Below, piece after piece: positions 1 through 9,972 of a stretch of DNA of 64,000 nucleotides; the stretch's first letter is position 1; every line of letters begins with the position of its first letter. The DNA is taken from positions 234,625 to 298,624 of the forward strand of contig REGP01000005.1 in NCBI GenBank assembly GCA_004134995.1, given 5' to 3'. Both the position numbers and the translations under genes were made by a program. The DNA comes from Oxalobacteraceae bacterium CAVE-383 (GTDB lineage: Bacteria; Pseudomonadota; Gammaproteobacteria; Burkholderiales; Burkholderiaceae_D). Under the pieces are notes generated by a model. The model saw only the letters and a program-made list of their open reading frames with translations, searched no databases and was not told where the DNA came from.

Positions 1-1625
1 GCTTTCACGGCCACTGCTGCCGGCTTTGGACGCGCCACAGGCGCCGCGATCGCCGCCACCAGCGCGCCCTCGTCTTCGGCGGCCACCTTGAACGCGGCGA
101 CCGATTCCTTCAGCACGCGCGCCTGCTCTTCCAGCGCGCCTGCCGCCGCGGCGGCCTCTTCCACCAATGCCGCATTCTGCTGCGTGACCTGATCCATTTG
201 CGTAATGGCGTCGTTCACTTGCCCGATGCCGTGGCTCTGTTCTTCCGACGCCGACGCAATCTCGCCCATGATGTCGGTGACCCGCTTGACCGCGACCACC
301 ACTTCATCCATGGTCGAACCGGCGCGTTCCACCAATGCCGAGCCGCTGTCCACGCGGCTGACCGAATCGTCGATCAGGCCCTTGATTTCCTTGGCGGCCT
401 GCGCGCTGCGCTGCGCCAGGCTGCGCACTTCGGAAGCCACCACCGCGAAGCCGCGGCCCTGTTCGCCGGCGCGCGCCGCTTCCACCGCCGCGTTCAACGC
501 CAGGATATTGGTCTGGAACGCGATGCCGTCGATCACGCCGATGATGTCGGCCATCTTGCGCGAACTTTCCGTAATGCCCTGCATGGTTTCGACCACCTGG
601 CCCACCACCTCGCCGCCGCGCGCCGCGATGTCGGACGCGCTGCCGGCCAGTTGCCCGGCCTGGCGCGCATTGTCGGCGTTCTGCTTGACGGTCGAGGTCA
701 GCTCTTCCATGCTCGACGCGGTTTCCTCCAGCGAGGCCGCCTGCTGCTCGGTGCGCGAGGAAAGATCCATGTTGCCGGCCGCGATTTCGCGCGCGCCCAC
801 GTTGATCGAATCGGTGCCCTGGCGTATGCCGACAATCGTGGCCGCCAGATGCTGCTGCATCTGTTTCATCCGGAACAGCAGGCTGGATTGATCCCTGGGG
901 CCGATCTGCACATCCAGGTCCAGGTCTCCACTCGCGATTCTGGCCGCGATCTCGGCGGCATAGGCCGGTTCGCCGCCCAGGCTGCCGAGCACGCTGCGAA
1001 TCACCAGCATGGTCAATGCCGTCAGCGCGGCGCCGATCAGGCCCAGGCAGATCAGCATTTTGCTCAATGCCGAATACACCGCCGTATCCACCGACTTGAT
1101 CGAAATGCCGGTGAACAAGGTCCAGCCCCAGGGCTTGAACAGGATCGCGTAAGTCATTTTCGGCTCGGCCACGGTTTCGCCGGGCCGCACGAATGCATAT
1201 TCGTTATAGGCTTCACCGGTTTCGTGCACTGTCTTGAACTGGTCTTGCATATACAGCCGGCCGGTATTGACGTCCTTATTGTCTTTGGTATTGCGGCCCA
1301 TGATTTTCGGATTCGGATGCACCAGCGTGACGTAATTTTCGTCGATCACGGTGAAATAACCGTCGGGAACGAAGCGCATCGACAGCAGGCGCGCCTTGAC
1401 TTCCTCTTGCGCCGCTTCTTTCGTGATTTCGCCGCGGGCCGCCCTGGCCTCATAGTCCTTGACGACGGAAGCGGCGACCTGCACATTCGATTTCAACATG
1501 GCCTTGCGCTCTTCGAGCATGACGCCGCGCGTATTCCATGCGGACCAGCCGCCCAGTGTCAGCAGCCCGAGCCACATCAGTCCGAGAATCAGCCATAGTT
1601 TCGCGCCCAGGCCCAGGTTTTTCAT
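1..1625 (-). CDS. Methyl-accepting chemotaxis protein (3' end cut by window)
   Basis: Inner-membrane chemoreceptor that would signal through CheW/CheA. It reads from an ATG at 1625 (upstream AGGGG) and stays open to base 1, giving about 541 residues with the C-terminus missing. A first membrane segment lies at residues 7-27 and a periplasmic region of about 150 residues resembles a single Cache sensor (the stretch with DGYFTVID and the later [10 protein letters not shown]). A second membrane segment and HAMP follow. The cytoplasmic signalling domain has the conserved hairpin tip near residues 365-400 ([18 protein letters not shown]). An Ala/Glu-rich tail follows. The ligand cannot be inferred. 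It is divergent from dapC. Confidence 0.93.
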   Translation of the reverse strand, partial: MKNLGLGAKLWLILGLMWLGLLTLGGWSAWNTRGVMLEERKAMLKSNVQVAASVVKDYEARAARGEITKEAAQEEVKARLLSMRFVPDGYFTVIDENYVTLVHPNPKIMGRNTKDNKDVNTGRLYMQDQFKTVHETGEAYNEYAFVRPGETVAEPKMTYAILFKPWGWTLFTGISIKSVDTAVYSALSKMLICLGLIGAALTALTMLVIRSVLGSLGGEPAYAAEIAARIASGDLDLDVQIGPRDQSSLLFRMKQMQQHLAATIVGIRQGTDSINVGAREIAAGNMDLSSRTEQQAASLEETASSMEELTSTVKQNADNARQAGQLAGSASDIAARGGEVVGQVVETMQGITESSRKMADIIGVIDGIAFQTNILALNAAVEAARAGEQGRGFAVVASEVRSLAQRSAQAAKEIKGLIDDSVSRVDSGSALVERAGSTMDEVVVAVKRVTDIMGEIASASEEQSHGIGQVNDAITQMDQVTQQNAALVEEAAAAAGALEEQARVLKESVAAFKVAAEDEGALVAAIAAPVARPKPAAVAVK

Positions 1626-1767
1626 AGTGCTTGTCCCCTCACATATTATTTTTAATGATTCAAAACGTACTTCATATAAACGCAGCACGTTAGTAATAAC
1701 GGCAGGCAACACATTTTCTTGAACGGATTCTGCGCTTTTTTTCCGGGATATTCATGTGGCGGCGCAG

Positions 1768-1773
1768 TATAAT
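1768..1773 (+). promoter_or_regulatory. Candidate -10 box upstream of dapC
   Basis: A perfect TATAAT lies 65 bases before the chosen GTG start of dapC. No convincing -35 hexamer sits 16-18 bases upstream, so this is only a candidate. An in-frame ATG at 1754 lies before this box, which argues against that ATG being the real start. Confidence 0.3.
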
Positions 1774-1837
1774 GGCGCGCTTCGGCAACGGTACGACCCC
1801 GCGCCTTTCTTTTACGTTCCTTCGCTTCCTAGCTCTC

Positions 1838-3058
1838 GTGAATCCATTACTAGACCAGCTGCAGTCCTATCCCTTCGAAAAACTGAAGCAACTGTTTGCG
1901 GACGTCACGCCGAATCCGGCGTATTCGGCGATCAGCCTCGGCCTCGGCGAACCCAAGCATCCGACCCCGCCCTTCATCCAGCAGGCGATGACCGATCATA
2001 TGCGCGGCCTGGCGACTTATCCGACCACCGCCGGCGGCGATGCGCTGCGCGGCGCGATCGCCGGCTGGCTGGAGCGGCGCTACGGTTTGCCGCCGATCGA
2101 TCCGGCCACGCAGGTCCTGCCGGTCAATGGCTCGCGCGAAGCCCTGTTCGCGCTGGCGCAGACGGTGGTCGATCCGACCCGGGCTGCCGGCGCGGAACCG
2201 GCATTGGTGATGTGCCCGAATCCGTTCTATCAAATCTACGAAGGCGCGGCCTATCTGTCGGGCGCGCAGCCGTATTTCGTCAATTCCGATCCGGCGCGCA
2301 ACTTCGCGCCCGATTACGCCGCGGTGCCGGCTTCGGTCTGGTCGCGCGTGCAATTGCTGTATGTCTGCTCGCCCGGCAATCCGACCGGCGCGGTGCTGGG
2401 ACTGGAAGACTGGCGCACGCTGTTCGAACTGTCCGACCGCTACAATTTCGTCATCGCTTCGGACGAATGCTATTCCGAAATCTATTTCAAGCCGGAAGCG
2501 CCGCTGGGCGCGCTGGATGCCGCGCAGCAGCTGGGACGCGGCGATTACCGGCGCCTGATCATGTTTTCGAGCCTGTCGAAACGCTCCAACGTGCCGGGCA
2601 TGCGCTCGGGCTTCGTGGCCGGCGACGCCGCCATCCTGAAGAAATTCCTGCTTTACCGCACTTACCAGGGCGGCGCGATGAGCCCGGTGATTCAATCGGC
2701 CTCGATCGCCGCCTGGAACGACGAAACCCACGTGCGGGAAAATCGGGCAAAATACATCGCCAAATTCAATGCCGTCACGCCGCTGTTGCAGGACGTGCTG
2801 GAGGTTGCGCTGCCGGACGCCGGCTTTTACCTGTGGGCCAAAGTCGATAAAATCGCGCAGCTCTCGGACACCGAATACGCGCAACGCCTGTATGCCGAAT
2901 ATAATGTGACGGTTTTGCCCGGCAGCTACCTGGCGCGCGAAGCCCATGGCGGCAATCCCGGCAGCCGGCGCATCCGCATGGCGCTGGTGGCCGAAGTCGA
3001 CGAATGCCTGGAAGCGGCGCAACGCATCGTTGCGTTCACCCGCTCGCTGGCCGCCTGA
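1838..3058 (+). CDS. dapC: Succinyldiaminopimelate transaminase DapC
   Basis: PLP-dependent fold-type I aminotransferase that converts N-succinyl-2-amino-6-ketopimelate to N-succinyl-L,L-diaminopimelate in lysine and peptidoglycan synthesis. The 406-residue product starts at GTG 1838 (MNPLLDQLQSYPFEKL), which matches the usual N-terminus of betaproteobacterial DapC; the reading frame extends upstream to an ATG at 1754 but that part has no family character. The PLP lysine is expected in SSLSKRSNVPG, at about residue 248, with the usual NPTG motif before it. It is the first gene of a dapC-dapD-(ArsC-like)-dapE cluster on the plus strand, so three succinylase-branch steps are encoded together. 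Confidence 0.95.
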   Translation: MNPLLDQLQSYPFEKLKQLFADVTPNPAYSAISLGLGEPKHPTPPFIQQAMTDHMRGLATYPTTAGGDALRGAIAGWLERRYGLPPIDPATQVLPVNGSREALFALAQTVVDPTRAAGAEPALVMCPNPFYQIYEGAAYLSGAQPYFVNSDPARNFAPDYAAVPASVWSRVQLLYVCSPGNPTGAVLGLEDWRTLFELSDRYNFVIASDECYSEIYFKPEAPLGALDAAQQLGRGDYRRLIMFSSLSKRSNVPGMRSGFVAGDAAILKKFLLYRTYQGGAMSPVIQSASIAAWNDETHVRENRAKYIAKFNAVTPLLQDVLEVALPDAGFYLWAKVDKIAQLSDTEYAQRLYAEYNVTVLPGSYLAREAHGGNPGSRRIRMALVAEVDECLEAAQRIVAFTRSLAA

Positions 3059-3098
3059 TTTATTTCAACCTCAGCTTCAACTTTAGATAGATAAAAAA

Positions 3099-3926
3099 AT
3101 GACACAATCCCTGCAAGTACTACTCGACCAAGCGTGGGAAGACCGCGCCAATTTCTCGCCTAAATCGGCGCCTGCCGAAGTGCGCGAAGCCGTCCAGCAC
3201 GTGATCGAACAACTGAATAACGGCACGCTGCGCGTCGCGCAAAAAACCGACGGCGCCTGGGTTGTGAACCAATGGGTCAAGAAGGCCGTGCTGCTGTCGT
3301 TCCGCCTGGAAGACAATACCCCGATGCCGGCCGGCGCCAACATGCAGTTCTACGACAAAGTGCCGACCAAGTTCGCCAACTACACCGCCGAAGATTTCGC
3401 CAAGGGCGGTTTCCGCGTGGTGCCGCCGGCGGTTGCGCGCCACGGCAGCTTCATCGGCAAGAACGTGATCCTGATGCCGTCGTACGTCAACATCGGCGCC
3501 TATGTCGATGAAGGCGCGATGGTCGATACCTGGGCCACCGTCGGTTCGTGCGCGCAGATCGGCAAGAACGTCCACCTGTCCGGCGGCGTCGGCATCGGCG
3601 GCGTGCTGGAACCGATGCAGGCCAATCCGACCATCATCGAAGACAACTGCTTCATCGGCGCGCGTTCGGAAATCGTCGAAGGCGTGATCGTCGAAGAGAA
3701 CTCGGTGATTTCGATGGGCGTGTACATCGGCCAGTCGACCAAGATCTACGATCGCGCCACCGGCGAAGTGACCTACGGCCGCGTGCCTGCCGGTTCGGTC
3801 GTGGTGTCGGGCAACCTGCCTTCGGCCGACGGCAAGTACAGCCTGTACTGCGCAGTGATCGTCAAACGCGTCGATGCGCAGACCCGCGCCAAGACCGCCA
3901 TCAACGACCTCCTGCGAGGCGACTGA
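3099..3926 (+). CDS. dapD: Tetrahydrodipicolinate N-succinyltransferase DapD
   Basis: Transfers succinyl from succinyl-CoA to tetrahydrodipicolinate, the step before DapC in lysine synthesis. The protein is 275 residues, the normal family length. The N-terminal helical part ([16 protein letters not shown]) is followed from about residue 105 by a left-handed beta-helix of hexapeptide repeats (for example [20 protein letters not shown] and [16 protein letters not shown]). It lies 40 bases after dapC with the same orientation, consistent with one transcript. It probably acts as a trimer, as known for the family. Confidence 0.97.
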   Translation: MTQSLQVLLDQAWEDRANFSPKSAPAEVREAVQHVIEQLNNGTLRVAQKTDGAWVVNQWVKKAVLLSFRLEDNTPMPAGANMQFYDKVPTKFANYTAEDFAKGGFRVVPPAVARHGSFIGKNVILMPSYVNIGAYVDEGAMVDTWATVGSCAQIGKNVHLSGGVGIGGVLEPMQANPTIIEDNCFIGARSEIVEGVIVEENSVISMGVYIGQSTKIYDRATGEVTYGRVPAGSVVVSGNLPSADGKYSLYCAVIVKRVDAQTRAKTAINDLLRGD

Positions 3927-4012
3927 TAGCGAACGCCGCGGCGCCTTAAGCCGGCGCCGCGGCCTGGCTGGCCTCACCTATCCCTCTTCAGCAAATCCCG
4001 CAGATCCATACC

Positions 4013-4396
4013 ATGTCCCTACCCACCGCTCCCATCACCGTCTACGGCATCCCGAACTGCAATACCGTCAAGAGCGCGCGGGACTGGCTGGACCGGCATG
4101 CCATTGCGTATGCGTTTCACGATTTCAAAAAGGCCGGCGTCAGCCAGGCGCTGGTCGAGTCCTGGCTGCCGCATCTGGGACTGGACGTGCTGATCAACCG
4201 CAAGGGCACCACCTGGCGCGCGCTGAGCGACGCGCAGAAGGCCTCCGTGGCCGACGCCGGCCACGCCATCGCGCTGATGATGGCGCAGCCGTCGCTGATC
4301 AAGCGGCCGGTGCTGGTCATCGGCGGCAAAGCCCACGCCGGCTTTTCCGAAGCGGCCTATCAAGACATTTTCCAGGTTTCCGGGACCGCGGCATGA
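4013..4396 (+). CDS. ArsC/Spx-family thioredoxin-fold protein
   Basis: A 127-residue protein of the ArsC-like/YffB type with the thioredoxin-like fold. The single conserved cysteine is C16 in [11 protein letters not shown], the position of the catalytic Cys in arsenate reductase ArsC. The typical RPVLV segment occurs near residue 98. Members embedded in dap clusters are common in betaproteobacteria and their role is unproven; arsenate reduction should not be assumed because no ars genes are nearby. Its stop overlaps the dapE start by four bases (ATGA), indicating translational coupling. Confidence 0.88.
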   Translation: MSLPTAPITVYGIPNCNTVKSARDWLDRHAIAYAFHDFKKAGVSQALVESWLPHLGLDVLINRKGTTWRALSDAQKASVADAGHAIALMMAQPSLIKRPVLVIGGKAHAGFSEAAYQDIFQVSGTAA

Positions 4397-5568
4397 GCAA
4401 TCAAAACAGCAGCAACAGCAACAACAGCGGCGGCAAGACGCTGGCATTGACCGAAAAACTGATCGCCCTTTCGTCGGTGACGCCCGAGGACAAAGGCTGC
4501 CAGGCCACGCTGATCGATCTGCTGACGCCGCTCGGCTTTGCCTGCGAAACGATGCAGTCCGGCGAGGTCACGAATTTGTGGGCCCGGCGCGGCACGGCGC
4601 AACCGCTGCTGGTGTTCGCCGGCCATACCGACGTGGTGCCGACCGGCCCGGTCGATCAATGGCAATCCCATCCGTTCGCGCCGACCCATCGCGACGGCAA
4701 ACTGTACGGCCGCGGCGCCGCCGATATGAAGACCTCGATCGCGGCGATGATCGTGGCCGTGGAAGAATTCACCCAGGCCCATCCCGATCACAAGGGATCG
4801 ATCGGCTTCCTGATCACCAGCGATGAAGAAGGCCCGGCCACCGACGGCACCGTGGTCGTCTGCGACCGCCTCAAGGCGCGCGGCGAACAGCTCGACTATT
4901 GCATCGTCGGCGAACCGACTTCGGCCGAAACGCTCGGCGACATGATCAAGAACGGCCGCCGCGGCACCATGTCCGGCAAGCTGACCGTCAAGGGCATCCA
5001 GGGCCATATCGCCTATCCGCAACTGGCCAGGAATCCGATTCATCTGGCGGCGCCGGTACTGGCGCAGCTGGTCGCCGAAAAATGGGACGACGGCAACGAA
5101 TACTATTTGCCGACCTCGTGGCAGATGTCGAATATCCACGGCGGTACCGGCGCCTCGAACGTGATCCCGGGCGAGCTCGTGATCGATTTCAATTTCCGCT
5201 TTTCGACCGCCAGCACGGTCGAAGGCCTGCAGCGGCGCGTGCACGCCATCCTCGATGCGCACAGCCGCGCCGGCGATTGGGAATACGACCTGAAATGGAC
5301 CGTCGGCGGCTTGCCGTTCCTGACGCCGCGCGGCAATCTGAGCAGCGCGCTGGCCGACGCCATCCTGGCCGAAACCGGCGTCAGCACGGAACTGTCGACC
5401 ACCGGCGGCACTTCGGACGGCCGCTTTATTGCGCAGATCTGCCCGCAGGTGATCGAATTCGGCCCGCCCAACGCCAGCATCCACAAGATCGACGAGCACA
5501 TCGAACTGCGTTTCATCGATCCGCTCAAGAATATCTACCGCCGCACGATGGAAAACCTGCTGCTGTGA
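4393..5568 (+). CDS. dapE: Succinyl-diaminopimelate desuccinylase DapE
   Basis: Di-zinc M20-family hydrolase that releases succinate from N-succinyl-L,L-diaminopimelate, giving L,L-diaminopimelate. The 391-residue product begins at ATG 4393 inside the stop of the previous gene. Recognisable metal and catalytic positions are H78 in [10 protein letters not shown]111 in RGAADMK, E145/E146 in TSDEEGPA and a C-terminal His in ASIHKIDE. The first 14 residues form an unusual Asn/Ser-rich extension ([12 protein letters not shown]) ahead of the normal start of the family; it may be a disordered tail. The protein is otherwise of standard length and organisation. Confidence 0.96.
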   Translation: MSNQNSSNSNNSGGKTLALTEKLIALSSVTPEDKGCQATLIDLLTPLGFACETMQSGEVTNLWARRGTAQPLLVFAGHTDVVPTGPVDQWQSHPFAPTHRDGKLYGRGAADMKTSIAAMIVAVEEFTQAHPDHKGSIGFLITSDEEGPATDGTVVVCDRLKARGEQLDYCIVGEPTSAETLGDMIKNGRRGTMSGKLTVKGIQGHIAYPQLARNPIHLAAPVLAQLVAEKWDDGNEYYLPTSWQMSNIHGGTGASNVIPGELVIDFNFRFSTASTVEGLQRRVHAILDAHSRAGDWEYDLKWTVGGLPFLTPRGNLSSALADAILAETGVSTELSTTGGTSDGRFIAQICPQVIEFGPPNASIHKIDEHIELRFIDPLKNIYRRTMENLLL

Positions 5569-5716
5569 CGGCATCGGGATGCAATCAGGATTCACAGGAT
5601 TCAATCAAGATTCAGCCAATAAATTCAGTCAATAAAGCGCGCGGATGACGCCCAAGACAACCAAGCGCCGGATTCCCCGGCGCCTTCCAAACCATCGCTC
5701 TCTTTCAGGTCCCGCC

Positions 5717-6601
5717 ATGACGCCTCAACAATTTTCCACCATCCGCGATCTGCTGCGCTACGCCGTCACCCGCTTCAACGGCGCCAAACTGTTTTTCGGC
5801 CACGGCAGCAGCAACGCGCTGGATGAAGCCGCCTACCTGATCCTGCACACGCTGCATTTGCCGCTGGATCAACTGGAGCCGTTCCTCGACGCGCGCCTGC
5901 TGCCCGACGAATGCGACGCCGTGCTGCGCGTGATCGAAAAGCGCGCCGTGGAGCGCGTGCCGGCGGCCTACATCACCAACGAGGCCTGGCTCGGCAGTTA
6001 CCGCTTTTATGTCGACGAGCGCGTCATCGTGCCGCGCTCGTTCATCGCCGAGCTGATTCCGGAACAGTTTTCGCCCTGGCTGCTGCTGGGCAACAATCTG
6101 GGCCATATTCTCGATCTGTGCACCGGCTCGGCCTGCCTGCCGATCCTGCTGGCCGACGCCTTTCCCGACGCGCACATCGATGCCGTCGACATTTCGCCCG
6201 ATGCGCTGGCGGTGGCGCGCCGCAATGTCGACGACTATGCCTTGCAGGAGCGCATCACGCTGGTGGAATCGGATCTGTACGGCAAACTGCCGCCGCAAAA
6301 ATACGATTTGATCATCAGCAATCCGCCCTACGTCAATTCGGGATCGATGGACAAGCTGCCGCGGGAATACCGGCATGAGCCGTCGCTGGCGCTGGCCGGC
6401 GGCGCCGACGGCATGGATCTGGTGCGCAAGATCGTCGAAGGCGCCAAACAGCGCCTGAAGCCGGAAGGCGTGCTGATCGTCGAAATCGGCAATGAGCGCG
6501 CGCATGCGGAAGCGGCCTTTCCCGACATGGAACTGACCTGGATCAGCACCAGCGCCGGCGACGACATGGTCTTCCTGCTGACCGCGGACCAATTGAAATA
6601 A
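5717..6601 (+). CDS. prmB: Ribosomal protein L3 glutamine methyltransferase PrmB
   Basis: SAM-dependent N5-glutamine methyltransferase. PrmB modifies a glutamine of ribosomal protein L3; the related PrmC (HemK) modifies release factors. The NPPY active-site motif is at residues 202-205 (ISNPPYVNSG) and the SAM-binding motif is LDLCTGSACLPILLA. The 294-residue form from ATG 5717 (MTPQQFSTIRDLL) fits the family; the frame is open back to 5645 but that extension is Arg/Pro-rich and unlike the family. The N-terminal LFFGHGSSNALDEA pattern favours PrmB over PrmC. Confidence 0.93.
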   Translation: MTPQQFSTIRDLLRYAVTRFNGAKLFFGHGSSNALDEAAYLILHTLHLPLDQLEPFLDARLLPDECDAVLRVIEKRAVERVPAAYITNEAWLGSYRFYVDERVIVPRSFIAELIPEQFSPWLLLGNNLGHILDLCTGSACLPILLADAFPDAHIDAVDISPDALAVARRNVDDYALQERITLVESDLYGKLPPQKYDLIISNPPYVNSGSMDKLPREYRHEPSLALAGGADGMDLVRKIVEGAKQRLKPEGVLIVEIGNERAHAEAAFPDMELTWISTSAGDDMVFLLTADQLK

Positions 6602-6628
6602 ATACCTTAGATTAAAGACAGAAATCAG

Positions 6629-8617
6629 ATGATTCGTTTTCAACAAGTAAGCCTGATGCGCGGCGTGAAGCCGCTGCTGGAATCCGTCGACGTCACGCTG
6701 AATCCGGGCGACAAGATCGGCCTGATCGGCGCCAACGGCGCCGGCAAATCGAGCCTGTTCGGATTGTTGCGCGGCGAGCTGCATGCCGATGCGGGCGAAA
6801 TCGATTTCCCCGCCAAATGGCGGCTGGCGTACGTGGCGCAGGAAACCCCGGCGCTGGACCGGCCCGCGCTGGAATACGCCATCGACGGCGACGTCACGCT
6901 GCGCAAGCTGGAAGCGCAACTGGCGCAGCTGGAAAGCGAACCCGAAAGCGCGGCCAACGGCATCCAGATCGGCGAACTGCACAGCGCGCTGGCCGACGCC
7001 GATGCCTACACCGTGCAATCGCGCGGCGAGCAATTGCTGCTGGGCCTGGGCTTCTCGCTGGACCAGATGCAGCAGCCCGTGGCCAGCTTCTCCGGCGGCT
7101 GGCGCATGCGGCTCAATCTGGCGCAGGCGCTGATGTGCCCGTCCGACCTGCTGCTGCTGGACGAACCCACCAACCATCTGGATCTCGATGCGATCATCTG
7201 GCTGGAAGAATGGCTGAAGCGCTACCCGGGCACGCTGGTCATCATTTCGCACGACCGCGATTTTCTCGATGGGGTGGTGAACGTGATCGTGCAGATCGAC
7301 GAGCGCAAGCTGAAACGCTACTCCGGCAATTATTCCTCGTTTGAACGGCAGCGCTCGGCGCAAATGATTCTGGCGCAGGGCGCGCTGGAAAAGCAGGCGC
7401 GCCAACGCGCGCATCTGGAATCCTTCGTCAATCGTTTCAAGGCGCAGGCCAGCAAGGCGCGCCAGGCGCAGAGCCGCATGAAGGCGCTGGCCAAGATGGA
7501 GGAATTGGCGCCGCTGCGCGCGGCGGCCGAATTTTCGTTCGAATTCCGCGAGCCGTTGAATGCGCCAAATCCGCTGCTGGTGCTGGAAGACGTGAATGCC
7601 GGCTACAAGATCGTGAATCCTGCCGATGACTCCGTCCAGGAAAAACTGATCGTCGGCGACATCAATTTTTCGCTGCAGATCGGCCAGCGCATCGGCCTGC
7701 TGGGCGTCAACGGCGCCGGCAAATCGACGCTGATCAAAACCATCGCCGGCGACCTGCAGCCGCTGAACGGCGAAGCCATCATCGGCAAGGGCCTGTCGAT
7801 CGGTTATTTCGCCCAGCACCAGGTCGAAATGCTGCGCCACGACGAATCGCCGCTCTGGCATCTGGCCAAGATCGCCCCGACCGTGCGCGAACAGGAACTG
7901 CGCAATTTCCTCGGCAGCTTCAATTTCCCCGGCACCATGGTGACCAGTTCGATCGCGCCGTTTTCCGGCGGCGAAAAAGCGCGGCTGGCGTTGGCGCTGA
8001 TCGTCTGGCAGCGGCCCAACCTGCTGCTGCTGGACGAACCGACCAACCATCTGGATCTGGAAACGCGCGAAGCGCTGACGATGGCGCTGGCGCAATTCGA
8101 AGGCACGCTGGTGGTGGTATCGCATGACCGGCATTTGCTGCGCGCCACCACCGACCAGTTCATCATCGTGGCCGACGGCAAGCTGCAGCCGTTCGACGGC
8201 GATCTGGACGATTACAAGGACTGGCTGTTCAAGACCAAGCTCGGCAAGGGCACGACCGTGCTGCCGGCGGTCAACAAGCAGGACGAATTGCCGCAGGCGT
8301 CGCCGGTGGCAGCGCATTCCGCCATCGACCGGCGCGATCAGAAAAAAATCGATGCCGAGCTGCGCCAGCGCATTTCGGCCCAGCGCAAACCGATTGAGGC
8401 GCGCCTGAAACGGGTGGAAGAAAAGATTGCGAAACGCAATGCGCAGATGGCCGAAATCGACGCCAGATTATCGGATCAGTCGATTTACGAAAGCAGCAGG
8501 AAAGCCGAGCTCAAGACAGTGCTGACGGATCAGACCTATTACAAAAAGGATCTGGAGCAACTGGAGACGGAATGGCTGAAGGAACAGGAAGCGCTGGAAG
8601 CGGTGGGCGGGGTCTGA
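6629..8617 (+). CDS. ABC-F family ATPase (YheS-like)
   Basis: Soluble protein with two ATP-binding cassettes and no membrane segments, so it belongs to the ABC-F group that acts on ribosomes rather than in transport. Cassette 1 has Walker A GANGAGKSS (residues 34-42), signature FSGGWRMRL and Walker B LLLLDEPTNHLD. Cassette 2 has GVNGAGKST, FSGGEKARL and a second LLLLDEPTNHLD. The linker between them is rich in Arg, Lys and Gln, as in the P-site tRNA-interaction motif. A charged coiled-coil region occupies the last 90 residues. The length (662 aa) and N-terminal MIRFQQVSLMRG resemble the YheS subgroup. It lies 27 bases after prmB. Confidence 0.9.
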   Translation: MIRFQQVSLMRGVKPLLESVDVTLNPGDKIGLIGANGAGKSSLFGLLRGELHADAGEIDFPAKWRLAYVAQETPALDRPALEYAIDGDVTLRKLEAQLAQLESEPESAANGIQIGELHSALADADAYTVQSRGEQLLLGLGFSLDQMQQPVASFSGGWRMRLNLAQALMCPSDLLLLDEPTNHLDLDAIIWLEEWLKRYPGTLVIISHDRDFLDGVVNVIVQIDERKLKRYSGNYSSFERQRSAQMILAQGALEKQARQRAHLESFVNRFKAQASKARQAQSRMKALAKMEELAPLRAAAEFSFEFREPLNAPNPLLVLEDVNAGYKIVNPADDSVQEKLIVGDINFSLQIGQRIGLLGVNGAGKSTLIKTIAGDLQPLNGEAIIGKGLSIGYFAQHQVEMLRHDESPLWHLAKIAPTVREQELRNFLGSFNFPGTMVTSSIAPFSGGEKARLALALIVWQRPNLLLLDEPTNHLDLETREALTMALAQFEGTLVVVSHDRHLLRATTDQFIIVADGKLQPFDGDLDDYKDWLFKTKLGKGTTVLPAVNKQDELPQASPVAAHSAIDRRDQKKIDAELRQRISAQRKPIEARLKRVEEKIAKRNAQMAEIDARLSDQSIYESSRKAELKTVLTDQTYYKKDLEQLETEWLKEQEALEAVGGV

Positions 8618-8748
8618 CCGGGGCTTTATACGGGTCTGATATGGGATCGATGCAACCCGGAATCATGGCTTTTTCGTAAGCCGGCGCGCGCGATCTTTAC
8701 AAACTTTTAGCGCTGATATTGCAGCAAAATAACAACAGCGTGGCGGTT

Positions 8749-9030
8749 TTAACGGCGCGGCCGGTAGATATCCTGGCCGACTTCGTTGATCTGGCGCCGC
8801 AGTTCGCGCCGTTCGTCCGGGCTGAGGCGGCCGGAATGATGTTCCGCATTGCCCTGTTGAGTGCTATCTTCACGCTGTTCGAAACGATTGGTGGTAAAGG
8901 ACGCGCGTTCGGCCTGCTGATGTGGACCGACCTGCCGCGGCGGCACATTGGAACGATCCGGCTGAGCAATTGCGGCGGCGCTGCAAGACAGCAGAACCAT
9001 CGTCAAGAGTGTTTGTCTGATACCCATCAT
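8749..9030 (-). CDS. Small secreted protein, function unknown
   Basis: Predicted 93-residue exported protein. It begins MMGIRQTLLTMVLLSCSAAAIAQ, a clear Sec signal peptide cleaved after AIAQ. The mature part is Gln/Arg/Ser-rich and ends with LSPDERRELRRQINEVGQ, a short charged helix seen at the end of many small betaproteobacterial periplasmic proteins. The frame is open further upstream to 9219, but that would overlap the divergent ompR gene, so the start at 9030 (or the next codon, 9027) is preferred. No function can be assigned. Confidence 0.6.
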   Translation of the reverse strand: MMGIRQTLLTMVLLSCSAAAIAQPDRSNVPPRQVGPHQQAERASFTTNRFEQREDSTQQGNAEHHSGRLSPDERRELRRQINEVGQDIYRPRR

Positions 9031-9126
9031 AAATTGCGATTCCAGGCCCGAAGACGCTAAATTAAACGCCACAGGCGCATTGTATTCCTCGATATTCCGA
9101 CGTATAAGATTATTCAGGTAAGCTGT

Positions 9127-9141
9127 GTAACTCTTTGTAAT
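9127..9141 (+). promoter_or_regulatory. OmpR-type 10-bp direct repeat upstream of ompR
   Basis: GTAAC and GTAAT half-sites begin at 9127 and 9137, exactly 10 bp apart, 52-66 bp before the ompR start codon. OmpR-family regulators bind tandem half-sites of this kind, so autoregulation is plausible. The same GTAAC-N5-GTAAT arrangement occurs on the minus strand at 59826-59840. Confidence 0.35.
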
Positions 9142-9192
9142 CTTTTCGTCCGGATAGTGAGTCATCTGTCTTTCTAACGTTACCATAACGAC

Positions 9193-9939
9193 ATGAATAC
9201 TAACAATATAACCGCGCAAGTTCCACAGGCCAAAATACTCGTTGTCGACGATGATGTGCGCCTGCGAGACCTGTTGCGCCGCTATTTGACCGAACAGGGT
9301 TTCAACGTTATTACCGCCGAAAACGCCACCGCGCTGAACAAGCTCTGGATCCGCGAACGCTACGATTTGCTGGTGCTGGATTTGATGCTGCCGGGCGAAG
9401 ACGGCCTCTCGATTTGCCGCCGCCTGCGCGGCGCCGGCGACCAGACGCCGATCATCATGCTGACCGCCAAGGGCGAGGATGTGGACCGCATTATCGGCCT
9501 CGAAATGGGCGCCGACGATTACCTGCCGAAGCCTTTCAATCCGCGCGAGCTGGTGGCGCGCATGAACGCCGTGCTGCGCCGCAAGGGCGCCGACGAACTG
9601 CCGGGCGCGCCTTCCGAAACGCCGCAGACTTTCACCTTCGGCGATTTCGAACTGGATCTCGGCACGCGCTCGCTGCGCAAGAACGGCGAACCGGTGCCGC
9701 TGACGACCGGCGAATTTTCCGTGCTGAAGGTTTTCGCGCGCAATGCGCGCCAGCCGCTGTCGCGCGAAAAACTGATGGAACTGGCGCGCGGCCGCGAATA
9801 CGAAGTGTTCGACCGCAGCCTCGACGTGCAGATTTCGCGGCTGCGCAAACTGGTCGAACCGGACCCATCCAATCCTCTGTACATCCAGACTGTCTGGGGC
9901 CTGGGCTATGTGTTCATTCCGGAAGGCAAACCGCGCTAA
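9193..9939 (+). CDS. ompR: Response regulator OmpR
   Basis: Cytoplasmic response regulator of 248 residues with an N-terminal receiver and a C-terminal winged-helix DNA-binding domain. The acidic pocket is D19/D20, the phospho-acceptor is D63 in LVLDLMLPGEDGLS, and the conserved Lys is in PKPFNPREL. The C-terminal domain carries the OmpR signature stretch DVQISRLRKLVE followed by YIQTVWGLGYVF. Similarity to enterobacterial OmpR is close across the whole length, so the symbol is used. It lies 33 bases before envZ and probably shares a transcript with envZ and the following FlhE-like gene. Confidence 0.95.
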   Translation: MNTNNITAQVPQAKILVVDDDVRLRDLLRRYLTEQGFNVITAENATALNKLWIRERYDLLVLDLMLPGEDGLSICRRLRGAGDQTPIIMLTAKGEDVDRIIGLEMGADDYLPKPFNPRELVARMNAVLRRKGADELPGAPSETPQTFTFGDFELDLGTRSLRKNGEPVPLTTGEFSVLKVFARNARQPLSREKLMELARGREYEVFDRSLDVQISRLRKLVEPDPSNPLYIQTVWGLGYVFIPEGKPR

Positions 9940-9972
9940 AAAGCGCCATCACCTTAGTTAGACAACACATCA

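Noticed and set aside
1754..1837. Extended dapC N-terminus from ATG 1754
   Set aside because: The extension precedes the TATAAT box and lacks family similarity; GTG 1838 matches the DapC N-terminus.
4013..4396. Arsenate reductase for arsenic resistance
   Set aside because: The gene is embedded in the dap cluster with no arsR or arsB nearby, so only the fold-level name is kept.
5705..8317. Long minus-strand open frame (870 codons) opposite prmB and the ABC-F gene
   Set aside because: Composition is Arg/Gln/His-rich, with no motifs, and it runs opposite two clear genes; it is a GC-bias shadow.
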